DNA of 6,162 nucleotides from an uncultured Lachnospiraceae bacterium (GTDB lineage Bacteria; Bacillota_A; Clostridia; Lachnospirales; Lachnospiraceae). Position 1 is the stretch's first letter. The number at the start of each line of letters is the position of its first letter. The position numbers and the translations under genes are program-made. Where the stretch lies: the NCBI GenBank assembly GCA_902796775.1, contig CADBQK010000268.1, positions 1-6,162 of the forward strand, given 5' to 3'. The notes under the pieces were generated by a model. The model did not search any database and was not told where the DNA came from. It worked only from the letters and a program-made list of their open reading frames with translations. Below are positions 1 through 6,162 of this stretch, in pieces.

Positions 1-521
1 CCAATGGCTCTGGCCACCTTGTCGAACGCCTCCCCGGCCGCGTCATCATGTGTCCGGCCGAGAATGGTGTATTTTCCGTAATCACTTACACGTACCAGGT
101 GTGTATGTCCGCCGGAAACGACCATGCAGAGGAAAGGAGGCTCCAGGTCCCTGTTTTCAATATAGTTGGCAGAAATATGCCCTTCAATATGATGGACCGG
201 GATGAGAGGTTTGCCGGCGGCATAGGCAATCGCTTTTGCCTCTGCGACCCCGACCAGGAGCGCTCCGACAAGTCCCGGACCGTAGGTGACAGCAATGGCA
301 TCCACTTCTTCCAGACTAATTCCCGCGTCCCTCAGTGCCTGCTCAATTACCGGATTGATCTTTTCTATATGCTTTCTCGAAGCGATCTCCGGAACCACTC
401 CGCCATACACTTCGTGAAAAGGAATCTGGGAATAGATGACATTTGAGAGGACTTCTCTCCCGTCCCGTACCACAGCTGCTGCTGTTTCATCACAGGAAGT
501 CTCAATCGCCAGTATCAGCAC
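1..521 (-). CDS. tsaD: tRNA N6-adenosine threonylcarbamoyltransferase TsaD (3' part cut by window edge)
   Basis: TsaD is the catalytic subunit that transfers the threonylcarbamoyl group from threonylcarbamoyl-AMP to A37 of ANN-decoding tRNAs, working in the cytoplasm with TsaB and TsaE. The window holds the first 173 codons plus two bases, with no stop. The family N-terminus [14 protein letters not shown] is at residues 4-17, followed by PEIASRKH (44-51), the glycine-rich [11 protein letters not shown] (81-91), the metal-binding HHIEGH at 110-115 (H111 and H115, the same numbering as the E. coli metal ligands), SGGHTHL (136-142), and the start of the [16 protein letters not shown] motif at the edge. 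I chose the GTG start at 521 because a perfect AAGGAGG lies 8 nt upstream and the protein then begins exactly where the family does. The gene overlaps the end of rnz by 20 nt, implying translational coupling. Identity is very secure; only the missing C-terminal half cannot be judged. Confidence 0.97.
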   Translation of the reverse strand, partial: MLILAIETSCDETAAAVVRDGREVLSNVIYSQIPFHEVYGGVVPEIASRKHIEKINPVIEQALRDAGISLEEVDAIAVTYGPGLVGALLVGVAEAKAIAYAAGKPLIPVHHIEGHISANYIENRDLEPPFLCMVVSGGHTHLVRVSDYGKYTILGRTHDDAAGEAFDKVARAI

Positions 522-1446
522 GTTCCCCGCCTCCTTCTTCATCTTCAAAACCCAATTCCCGGGACATTCTGTCCTTGCCGGCATAGGTATTCGGAAAAAT
601 CTTTCTCACATCCTCCAGATACCTTTCCGGATGTCCCAGTGCCGGGCTGTAATGCGTAAGCCACATTTCCCTGACCCCCGCATCTCTGGCAAGCCGTCCG
701 GCCTCTTCAAAAGTCATATGTTTATATTTGAACGCATTGTTGATATCGCCCTTCTCGGCATACATGCCCTCACAGATAAACAGATCCGAATCAGCAGCAT
801 ACTCTACTATAGAAGGGGCAGGTCTGGTATCTGTCGTATAAGTCACCTTGATTCCGCGGCGAGGCGGTCCGAGCACCATCTGTGGGGTATAGATCCTGCC
901 ATCCTCCTCGATCTGCTCACCTTTCTGCAAACGGCTCCAGTATTTCAGAGGAATCTCATTTTCCTTCGCGCGCACCGGGTCAAATTTACCACTCCGCTCA
1001 ATGGATACACTGTACCCGTAGCAGGTGATCCGGTGATTGACCTTAAATGCATCGATTACATAGCCATTCATCCGGATCTGCTGATGAGGCGTCGTGAGCT
1101 CAATAAAATGGATTGAAAACGGGAGCTCCGGTGCTATCACGCGGAGCGCTTTCACAACTCTCTCAAGCCCTTTCGGCCCGATCATCGTCAATGGCTCGGT
1201 CCGTTCCGAATTGCCCATAGCCAGAAGGATCCCGGGAAGCCCGCTGATATGATCTCCATGAAAATGTGTAATGCAGATGATATCGATGGGGCGGAAACTC
1301 CAGCCCTTTTCCCGGATAGTAATCTGCGTTCCCTCTCCGCAGTCGATCAGCAGACTGCTTCCATTATACCGGAGCATCAAAGATGTCAGCCACCTGTACG
1401 GAAGCGGCATCATTCCGCCTGTCCCGAGCAAACAAAGATCCAGCAT
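502..1446 (-). CDS. rnz: Ribonuclease Z (tRNA 3' endonuclease)
   Basis: RNase Z cuts precursor tRNAs after the discriminator base, producing the 3' end to which CCA is added; it is a cytoplasmic zinc-dependent metallo-beta-lactamase-fold enzyme. The 314-residue protein is full length for the short bacterial form (about 300-320). Visible landmarks are the N-terminal [13 protein letters not shown] (7-19), LIDCGEGTQ (33-41), the zinc motif HFHGDH at 61-66, a further histidine in NHRI (H138), the acidic ligand in YTTDTRP (D206), the HMTFEEA segment (H243) and WLTHYSP (H265). The substrate-arm region VLGPPRRG is around 191-198. The ATG at 1446 has a perfect AAGGAGG 8 nt upstream. The gene follows a 125-nt gap after rimI, the only sizeable gap in the cluster, and its last 20 nt overlap tsaD. 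The final residues ([14 protein letters not shown]) look unstructured and partly reflect the embedded tsaD ribosome binding site. Confidence 0.96.
   Translation of the reverse strand: MLDLCLLGTGGMMPLPYRWLTSLMLRYNGSSLLIDCGEGTQITIREKGWSFRPIDIICITHFHGDHISGLPGILLAMGNSERTEPLTMIGPKGLERVVKALRVIAPELPFSIHFIELTTPHQQIRMNGYVIDAFKVNHRITCYGYSVSIERSGKFDPVRAKENEIPLKYWSRLQKGEQIEEDGRIYTPQMVLGPPRRGIKVTYTTDTRPAPSIVEYAADSDLFICEGMYAEKGDINNAFKYKHMTFEEAGRLARDAGVREMWLTHYSPALGHPERYLEDVRKIFPNTYAGKDRMSRELGFEDEEGGGERADTGD
530..536 (-). promoter_or_regulatory. Ribosome binding site of tsaD, inside the rnz coding sequence
   Basis: On the minus strand this is AAGGAGG, 8 nt before the GTG at 521-519. It lies wholly within the last codons of rnz, where it contributes to a Glu/Gly-rich tail. 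It decides between the GTG at 521 and an in-frame ATG at 542, which would add seven residues (MKKEAGN) but has no recognisable ribosome binding site. Confidence 0.85.
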
Positions 1447-1454
1447 TTTTCCGC

Positions 1455-1461
1455 CCTCCTT
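1455..1461 (-). promoter_or_regulatory. Ribosome binding site of rnz
   Basis: The minus strand reads AAGGAGG with an 8-nt spacer to the ATG at 1446-1444. Its strength and spacing match the tsaD site, and together they show that rnz can be translated independently of rimI, which ends 125 nt upstream. Confidence 0.85.
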
Positions 1462-1495
1462 CCTTCATATTTCCATATTTCTTTCTTAGACATTC

Positions 1496-1543
1496 GCGAA
1501 GCTGCAAAACCTGACTAATTTTTTTAGTACAGTACAGCTTCGC
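1496..1543. repeat. 48-nt imperfect palindrome in the rimI-rnz intergenic gap
   Basis: A perfect 9-bp inverted repeat (GCGAAGCTG at 1496-1504, CAGCTTCGC at 1535-1543) encloses a second, nested one: CTG (1511-1513) pairs with CAG (1530-1532), and ACTAA (1514-1518) pairs with TTAGT (1524-1528) around a 5-nt loop. The unpaired bases are CAAAAC on one side and an A and TA on the other, so up to 17 pairs can form. In the direction of transcription no U-tract follows, so it is not a classical intrinsic terminator. It could be an mRNA processing or stabilising hairpin, an attenuator, or a protein-binding palindrome. The structure is seen directly; its role is unknown. Confidence 0.6.
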
Positions 1544-1571
1544 AATTACCTGTATTTCCTTCTTATCTGTC

Positions 1572-2120
1572 TTACCTGTGCACGGTATCAGTATCCGTAT
1601 CAGAAGCAGTGTCCTTAACCATCACGACAGCGTCTTCCACAGGGTTTTCGTAAAAATTCCTGCGGATCCCGCAGTTTGTAAAGCCGGCTTTTTCATAGAG
1701 CTGCTGCGCAGGAAAATTGGAGCTTCGCACTTCCAAAACAAACGTCGTGATCCCCTCCTGCTTCTCAGTATCCAAAACCTGACGGAGCATCTGCCAGCCA
1801 ATCCCCTGTTTTCGTTTTGCAGGGGCAACAGCCACATTTACGATCTCCGCTTCACCCAAAATACTGTACAGGCAGCAATATCCGCAGATCTGACCCGTTT
1901 TTATGCCCCGGGACTCTGCTGTCACGGATTTGTCTTCCGATCCACCGGCAGGCTCAGAGACTGTCTCGGCAATATAAAAATGAGCTTCCGGCCGCTGCAG
2001 CGATTCCCGAAAGCTCTGGTGCGTCCACCTTCTCCCGGTCAACCCGCTCTCAATCTCAAGGACAGCTTCGATGTCCTCTTCCTGCATGCGCCGTACCCGG
2101 ATCAGACAGGAGATGTTCAT
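1572..2120 (-). CDS. rimI: Ribosomal-protein-alanine N-acetyltransferase RimI (GNAT family)
   Basis: RimI acetylates the N-terminal alanine of ribosomal protein S18 in well-studied bacteria and may have other targets. The GNAT core is clear: IRVRRMQEEDIEAVLEIE (7-24), the acetyl-CoA-binding NVAVAPAKRKQGIG (95-108), LEVRSSNFPAQQLYEKAGF (129-147) and the RimI hallmark IRRNFYENPVEDAVVM (152-167). E130 and Y142 keep the 12-residue spacing of the E103/Y115 catalytic pair described in Salmonella RimI. At 182 residues it is longer than the usual 145-155: about 24 extra residues (roughly 53-76, polar and Gly/Ser/Glu-rich) sit between two core beta strands, and the end carries a DTDTDT tail. The ATG at 2120 directly follows the tsaB stop (TAAATG) and has AAGGAG at 2135-2130, 9 nt upstream, inside tsaB. 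Coupling to tsaB is expected. rimI next to tsaB/tsaD is a common arrangement in Firmicutes. Confidence 0.93.
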   Translation of the reverse strand: MNISCLIRVRRMQEEDIEAVLEIESGLTGRRWTHQSFRESLQRPEAHFYIAETVSEPAGGSEDKSVTAESRGIKTGQICGYCCLYSILGEAEIVNVAVAPAKRKQGIGWQMLRQVLDTEKQEGITTFVLEVRSSNFPAQQLYEKAGFTNCGIRRNFYENPVEDAVVMVKDTASDTDTDTVHR

Positions 2121-2834
2121 TTATTCAGGCTCCTTCCCCGCATTTTCCATGCGAACGCGTTCAGCCTGTGAAAGACGCAGATATTCCGGCTTTTGTTCTC
2201 CCGCATCCCCATATTTTCCTTCCTGGTAATACTGAATTGCCAGGGCTGCAAGTGCTCCTGCCCGCTGCATGGAAAGATGTACAGGCGCATACTCATGCGG
2301 CACACGAAGTCTCTCTTCGATTGCCTCATGAAACACCGGCACTCCATCGCCCAGGAAAATGACCTCCCGGCCATCTTTTTCAATCTGCTCCAGAATCTCT
2401 TCGATCGCCATGGCTTTCTGCGGGAAAACGCACTCCATCCGGGTCCCGTTGAAAGTATAAAGACCGGTATAGGTCTGGTTTCGCCGGGCATCCATCAGCG
2501 GGCAGACAAGCCCTTTCACTCCGCAGAGGTTATAGGCGATACTGTCAACCGTAGGCACACTGATGACCGGCACACCCAGAGCCAGACCAAATCCCTTTGC
2601 AGTAGCTGAACCGATCCGAAGACCGGTAAAGGAACCGGGCCCTCCGGAGACGGCAATGGCATCCATTTCCTGCATCCGGATACCTGTCATCTGCAGCAAA
2701 GCATCCACCATCGGGAGCAGCGTCTGCGAATGTGTCTTCTTAAAATTAGTAGTATATTCCGCTACCAGCTTCTCCGGTGTTGCAATCGCTGCCGAAGCGA
2801 CCAGACCGGAACTTTCAATAGCCAGCACCATCAT
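2121..2834 (-). CDS. tsaB: t6A synthesis complex subunit TsaB
   Basis: TsaB is the non-catalytic ASKHA-fold partner that dimerises with TsaD and is needed for threonylcarbamoylation of A37 in tRNA. The 237-residue protein is full length (about 230). Landmarks are the N-terminal LAIESS (4-9), THSQTLLP (34-41), the family signature GGPGSFTGLRIG (64-75), MDARRNQTYTGLY (114-126) and the C-terminal PEYLR with QAER (216-226). Like other TsaB proteins it lacks the HxxxH metal site of TsaD, here expected and not a defect. The start at 2834 overlaps the tsaE stop as ATGA, and GGGAGG at 2850-2845 lies 10 nt upstream; the immediately following second ATG at 2831 is a possible alternative but is spaced less well. 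The 3' end merges directly into rimI. Confidence 0.96.
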   Translation of the reverse strand: MMVLAIESSGLVASAAIATPEKLVAEYTTNFKKTHSQTLLPMVDALLQMTGIRMQEMDAIAVSGGPGSFTGLRIGSATAKGFGLALGVPVISVPTVDSIAYNLCGVKGLVCPLMDARRNQTYTGLYTFNGTRMECVFPQKAMAIEEILEQIEKDGREVIFLGDGVPVFHEAIEERLRVPHEYAPVHLSMQRAGALAALAIQYYQEGKYGDAGEQKPEYLRLSQAERVRMENAGKEPE

Positions 2835-3292
2835 ACAGACCGTACCTCCCAGCTTATTTTGCGATAATCAGTCCCCTTTTCAGGATCTCTCTCAATACAG
2901 ATCCATCTACTGCCCGGCGGAATCAGATCCTGTATCAGTCCGGCCCACTCGATCAGGCATACACCCTCACCAAACAGATAATCATCAAACCCGATCTCTG
3001 CCATTTCATCCGGATCCGCAATCCGATAAGCGTCAAAATGGTAGAAAGGCAGCCTGCCTTCCTCATATTCCTGTACGATGGTAAAAGTAGGGCTGCTGAC
3101 AGGCTCCCGGATACCAAGTCCGCAGGCAAAACCCTTCGCAAAAACGGTCTTCCCCGCCCCGAGATCTCCTTCCAGGCAGAGCACCTGTCCCGGCTGGGCC
3201 AGCTCTCCCATCCGTTTCCCTGCCAGAAAAGTATCCTCATCAGAGGACGACTCCAGAATGCCGGAGTCCCCCTCCAGAACATCCAACTTCAA
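2831..3292 (-). CDS. tsaE: t6A synthesis ATPase TsaE (TTG start)
   Basis: TsaE is the P-loop ATPase that binds the TsaBD complex and is required for repeated rounds of t6A formation. At 153 residues it is full length. The Walker A motif GDLGAGKT is at 42-49, SPTFT at 67-71, the HFDAYR segment at 85-90 (with the conserved D87), a GFDDYLFGEGVCLIEW stretch at 101-116 with the Walker-B-region E115-W116 pair, all in family order. No ATG fits: the reading frame opens after a stop at 3322-3320 and the first supported start is TTG at 3292, which has AAGGAG 8 nt upstream. An ATG at 3297-3295 is out of frame. The next in-frame ATG would remove the first part of the fold. The gene follows tex by 56 nt and overlaps tsaB by 4 nt. 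Confidence 0.95.
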   Translation of the reverse strand: MKLDVLEGDSGILESSSDEDTFLAGKRMGELAQPGQVLCLEGDLGAGKTVFAKGFACGLGIREPVSSPTFTIVQEYEEGRLPFYHFDAYRIADPDEMAEIGFDDYLFGEGVCLIEWAGLIQDLIPPGSRWICIERDPEKGTDYRKISWEVRSV

Positions 3293-3300
3293 ACCATCAG

Positions 3301-3306
3301 CTCCTT
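3301..3306 (-). promoter_or_regulatory. Ribosome binding site of tsaE, supporting the TTG start
   Basis: AAGGAG on the minus strand, 8 nt before the TTG at 3292-3290. Without it the gene would probably be called from a later in-frame ATG that truncates the protein before the P-loop. Confidence 0.8.
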
Positions 3307-3339
3307 TTCCACAAAGAGATTAAGACTAATTTTCGTCAA

Positions 3340-3360
3340 ATGATCCCATTACAGGATCAT
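3340..3360. repeat. Hairpin around the tex stop codon
   Basis: A perfect 7-bp inverted repeat (ATGATCC / GGATCAT) with a 7-nt loop. Read on the minus strand, the stem begins at the last three sense codons of tex and the TAA stop lies inside the loop. No U-run follows, so a terminator is unlikely; at most it could modestly affect read-through from tex into tsaE. It could also be chance. Confidence 0.35.
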
Positions 3361-5484
3361 ACTAAGCGATATCCTTTTCTTTTTCAGGTCTACAGAGAGC
3401 ACCTTCACGTCCACAACGTCGCCGATACTGACAAACTCCAGCGGATGCTTGATAAAACGGGTATCGGTCAGCTGGGAGACATGCACGAGTCCGTCCTGAT
3501 GGACACCAATATCTACGAATGCACCAAAATCGATTACATTCCTGACGGTTCCTTTCAAGATCATGCCGGGCTGCAGGTCCTTCATCTCCAGCACATCGGT
3601 GCGAAGGATCGGTTTTGGCATATCTTCACGCGGATCTCTTCCCGGCCTGGCCATTTCCTTTACGATATCCTGCAGTGTCGGCGCACCAACGCCAAGCCCC
3701 TGCGCTGTCTTTTCCACATTGCTCAGCTTCAGCCTGACAGGACCCTGAAGAAGTCTTTCCTCATCCAGTTTCGCCTTCCGGAGCAGACCGATTGCTGCTT
3801 TGTAAGACTCCGGATGGATACCTGTGTTGTCAAGCGGCTGGCTGCCGCCCCGGATCCGTAAAAAGCCTGCACAGTTTTCAAAGGCTTTCGGACCAAGTTT
3901 CGGTACTTTCAAAAGCTCCCTGCGGTTGTCAAACCGGCCGTTTGCCTCCCGGTAACTGACAATGTTTCTCGCAATGACCGGGGTAATGCCGGAAACATAC
4001 TCAAGCAGGGGAACAGATGCTGTATTCAGATCTACGCCCACACTGTTTACGCAGTCCTCCACAGTCTCGGAAAGGACTTGTGAAAGACGCTTCTGATTCA
4101 TATCATGCTGGTACTGCCCCACTCCGATCGCTTTAGGATCGATCTTGACCAGCTCTGCAAGCGGATCCTGCAGTCTCCTGGCGATAGATGCTGCACTCCG
4201 CTGTCCAACATCAAACTCCGGAAACTCCTTGGTCGCAAGCTCGCTGGCAGAATACACGGAGGCTCCTGCTTCACTTACGATTACATAGGATACTTTCTGG
4301 GGAATCTCATGGATGAGATCCGCGATCACTCCCTCGGACTCTCTGGAAGCCGTTCCGTTTCCAAGCGAGATCAGGGAAATCCCGTATTTTTTGATCAGCC
4401 TTTTCAGGATTTCTTTGGATTGCTCGATCTTATTCTGCGGAGCTGTCGGATAAATAACGACCGTATCAAGCACCTTGCCTGTGGGATCGACAACCGCCAG
4501 CTTACAGCCGGTCCGAAATGCCGGATCCCAGCCAAGAACAGTCCTCCCGGCTACAGGCGGCTGCATCAGAAGCTGCTTGAGGTTCTTGGAAAAGACCTCC
4601 ATCGCTCCTTCCTGGGCTTTCTCTGTCAGGGAAGAACGCAATTCCCTTTCAGCCGCAGGACGGATCAGCCGTTTATAACTGTCAAGAGCAGCATCCCTGA
4701 GAACCGGTGCACAATAGGGCTCTTCCTTTTTTATGATCTGCTTCTGGAGCCACAAAACGATCTGGTCATCCGGCGCCTCTACGCTAACATTCAGAATCTT
4801 TTCCTTTTCGCCGCGGTTTAATGCCAGGACACGATGGCCGGCAATTTTAGCTGCCTTTTCAGAAAATTCGTAGTACATTTCATACACAGACTGTACATCA
4901 GAATCTTTTGCTTCTGAGACAATGACCGCATCCGTTTCAAAACGTTTGCGGATGTGGAGCCGGAATGCTGCATTATCGGAGATCTCCTCCGCAATGATGT
5001 CTGAGGCTCCAGAAAGGGCTTCCTGCGCATCGGCCACACCCTTCTCTTCAGAAACATATTTCTGTGCCTCCTCCAGCACCGGCACATCAATTGTCTGCTC
5101 CAGGATCATCTGGGCAAGGGGTGCCAGACCTTTCTCTCTTGCGATCATAGCTCTGGTACGCCTCTTGGGCTTATAAGGCCGGTACAGATCCTCCAGCTCA
5201 ACGAGGGTCATAGCTGCCCGGATCCGGCTCTCCAGCTCCGGAGTCAGTTTCTCCTGCTCGCGGATTGCAGAGAGCACGGTCTCTTTACGGTCCTCAAGCC
5301 CTCTCAGGTAAGATAGCCTGTCATTAATATTGCGCAGCACCTCATCACTCAAGGCCCCATGCTTTTCTTTCCTGTATCTGGCGATGAAAGGAATAGTATT
5401 CCCCTCATCGATCAGATTCGTTACGGCTGTTACCTGCCAGGTCTCTATCCCCAGCTCAGAACTGATCACTTCCTCGATCTGCAT
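3349..5484 (-). CDS. tex: Tex-family RNA-binding transcription accessory protein
   Basis: Tex proteins bind nucleic acid through a C-terminal S1 domain and act in transcription or RNA handling; the bacterial role is still loosely defined. The 711-residue product shows the full domain order: an N-terminal helical region with WQVTAVTNLIDEGNTIPFIARYRKE (about 16-40) and LEDLYRPYKPKRRTRA (about 97-112), a YqgF/RNase H-like domain beginning TVLGWDPAFRTGCKLAVVD (about 315-333) and continuing to about 430, tandem helix-hairpin-helix motifs (VGVDLNTASVPLL to FLRIRGG, about 482-547), and an S1 domain (about 637-709) with GTVRNVIDFGAFVDIG. It is at the short end of the family (usually 710-780) because it stops right after S1, without a disordered tail. 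The ATG at 5484 matches the family start; its ribosome binding site is weak (AAAGGG, 10 nt upstream). It starts 30 nt after hom and ends 56 nt before tsaE. Confidence 0.96.
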   Translation of the reverse strand: MQIEEVISSELGIETWQVTAVTNLIDEGNTIPFIARYRKEKHGALSDEVLRNINDRLSYLRGLEDRKETVLSAIREQEKLTPELESRIRAAMTLVELEDLYRPYKPKRRTRAMIAREKGLAPLAQMILEQTIDVPVLEEAQKYVSEEKGVADAQEALSGASDIIAEEISDNAAFRLHIRKRFETDAVIVSEAKDSDVQSVYEMYYEFSEKAAKIAGHRVLALNRGEKEKILNVSVEAPDDQIVLWLQKQIIKKEEPYCAPVLRDAALDSYKRLIRPAAERELRSSLTEKAQEGAMEVFSKNLKQLLMQPPVAGRTVLGWDPAFRTGCKLAVVDPTGKVLDTVVIYPTAPQNKIEQSKEILKRLIKKYGISLISLGNGTASRESEGVIADLIHEIPQKVSYVIVSEAGASVYSASELATKEFPEFDVGQRSAASIARRLQDPLAELVKIDPKAIGVGQYQHDMNQKRLSQVLSETVEDCVNSVGVDLNTASVPLLEYVSGITPVIARNIVSYREANGRFDNRRELLKVPKLGPKAFENCAGFLRIRGGSQPLDNTGIHPESYKAAIGLLRKAKLDEERLLQGPVRLKLSNVEKTAQGLGVGAPTLQDIVKEMARPGRDPREDMPKPILRTDVLEMKDLQPGMILKGTVRNVIDFGAFVDIGVHQDGLVHVSQLTDTRFIKHPLEFVSIGDVVDVKVLSVDLKKKRISLSMIL

Positions 5485-5514
5485 TTCCTGTACGCCCTTT
5501 CCCGTTTATTGTCA

Positions 5515-6162
5515 TTATTCTCCTGTCATTCTTACGCGCAGACAGGACAGAACATTCTCTATGCCCGCCAGCTTTTCTTCCAAGGCTGCCTGAGTGATTT
5601 CTTCCGTCAGGATCCCGTATTCACCATTCAGATCGTCAGCCAGCACGATCCGGCCGCCAATCGACAGCAGCGGTCCACATTCTTTGCTCTCCGGATCTCC
5701 GGAAAGCCTGACCAGAAATCTGGCAGGGAACTGCTTCCCGTCCGCCAGGACAGCTTTTTCTTCTTCCCATTTCACCGACACATGCCTGCCGCGGCACCGG
5801 ACAGTCTGCACGATATCCGAAACTACCGCACTGGCTGTCGGAAGAGAACCCGCACCCTGCCCGTAAAACATCACATTTTCCAGCATATCACCGCGGACTT
5901 TAATGGCATTGTATACCCCGCTCACGCTGCATAAAGGATCTTCCGGAAATACCATTTCAGGGGCAACTCTTGCATACATGCCGTCTTCTGTGAAAAAACA
6001 GCTTCCCAGAAGCTTGATGTCTCCGCCCAGCTTATCGGCATAGGCAAAGTCTTTCTGGGACAGACCGGTAATTCCTTCTGTAGGGATCTCTGTATAGTCC
6101 ACCTGCCGGCCGCAGGCCAGAGAAGCCAGGATGGCAATCTTGCGGCAGGCATCAAAGCCCTC
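5515..6162 (-). CDS. hom: Homoserine dehydrogenase (N-terminal part cut by window edge)
   Basis: This enzyme reduces aspartate 4-semialdehyde to homoserine with NAD(P)H, the branch point to threonine and methionine. The window holds the last 215 residues, in frame from the first base of the edge. They begin in the family signature (EGFDACRK, residues 1-8 here, including the conserved lysine), then KIAILASLACG, the substrate-domain segment EIPTEGITGLSQKDFAYA (25-42), LLGS, and the conserved GQGAGSLPTASAVVSDI (101-117). A GTG at 6102 could be mistaken for a start, but the homologous sequence runs through it. The last 65 or so residues keep an ACT-like opening strand (ARFLVRLSG) and closing helix/strand (ALEEKLAGIENVLSCLRV), but the usual GVLA-type ligand loop is absent. 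Threonine feedback may therefore be altered; that is inference. Stop TAA at 5517-5515, 30 nt before tex. Confidence 0.95.
   Translation of the reverse strand, partial: EGFDACRKIAILASLACGRQVDYTEIPTEGITGLSQKDFAYADKLGGDIKLLGSCFFTEDGMYARVAPEMVFPEDPLCSVSGVYNAIKVRGDMLENVMFYGQGAGSLPTASAVVSDIVQTVRCRGRHVSVKWEEEKAVLADGKQFPARFLVRLSGDPESKECGPLLSIGGRIVLADDLNGEYGILTEEITQAALEEKLAGIENVLSCLRVRMTGE

Noticed and set aside
1..542. tsaD starting at the ATG at 542
   Set aside because: It lacks a ribosome binding site and adds residues the family does not have, whereas the GTG at 521 has a perfect site 8 nt upstream.
436..1116. Open frame of 226 codons on the plus strand
   Set aside because: Antisense to rnz and tsaD, with no domain resemblance. 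Similar plus-strand frames opposite rimI (1578-2171) and tex (3340-3861) were dropped for the same reason.
1496..1543. Intrinsic transcription terminator after rimI
   Set aside because: The palindrome is not followed by a U-run on the transcribed strand, and the A/T run lies in its loop instead.
1512..1545. Promoter for rnz in the rimI-rnz gap, using TACTAA as a -10 box
   Set aside because: The hexamer matches the consensus at only about half its positions and no -35 box is at the right distance.
3334..3339. TTGACG on the minus strand as a -35 promoter box for tsaE
   Set aside because: No TATAAT-like hexamer lies 16-18 nt downstream, so a promoter cannot be supported.
4105..4821. Long open frame of 238 codons on the plus strand
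   Set aside because: It lies entirely antisense to tex, which has unmistakable domains; its translation shows no recognisable family and is explained by codon bias on the opposite strand.
5515..6102. Complete homoserine dehydrogenase starting at the GTG at 6102
   Set aside because: The frame continues upstream to the window edge and encodes the conserved EGFDACRK signature, so the GTG is an internal valine codon.
1..6162. Mobile elements, CRISPR arrays, tRNA or rRNA genes, toxin-antitoxin or defence genes
   Set aside because: None is visible: coding sequence fills nearly all of the window with housekeeping families, and there are no direct-repeat arrays, transposase frames or cloverleaf sequences.

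Overview
The window is a compact, ordinary-looking bacterial chromosome segment with every gene on the minus strand, so it reads from right to left. Protein sequence character (Clostridia-like TsaD, RNase Z, Tex and homoserine dehydrogenase), purine-rich AAGGAGG-type ribosome binding sites, and a base composition that looks roughly balanced point to a Firmicute, most likely a gut-type clostridium of the Lachnospiraceae. That placement is by recognition, not by a search.

Layout in transcription order: (1) the C-terminal half of homoserine dehydrogenase (hom, 6162-5515, cut by the window edge); (2) tex, an RNA-binding S1-domain transcription/translation accessory protein (5484-3349); (3) tsaE (3292-2831); (4) tsaB (2834-2121); (5) rimI (2120-1572); (6) rnz, RNase Z (1446-502); (7) the N-terminal half of tsaD (521-1, cut by the other edge). 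Spacing is tight: 30 nt between hom and tex, 56 nt between tex and tsaE, a 4-nt ATGA overlap of tsaE and tsaB, zero spacing between tsaB and rimI, 125 nt between rimI and rnz, and a 20-nt overlap of rnz with tsaD. Only the 125-nt gap is large enough to hold independent signals, and it contains a 48-nt imperfect palindrome.

Functionally the left two thirds is a tRNA-maturation cluster. TsaB, TsaD and TsaE form the bacterial threonylcarbamoyl transfer complex that makes t6A at position 37 of ANN-decoding tRNAs; the fourth enzyme, TsaC/Sua5, is not in the window. RimI, an N-terminal protein acetyltransferase, is a common neighbour. RNase Z, which trims tRNA 3' ends, sits between rimI and tsaD and is translationally tied to tsaD by the overlap. 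Hom belongs to threonine/methionine synthesis, and threonine is a substrate for t6A, but the adjacency may be accidental.

I found no mobile element, CRISPR array, RNA gene or new multigene system. The points worth a second look are the intergenic palindrome, the rnz-tsaD overlap with its embedded ribosome binding site, the insertion in RimI, and the degenerate C-terminal ACT-like region of Hom.
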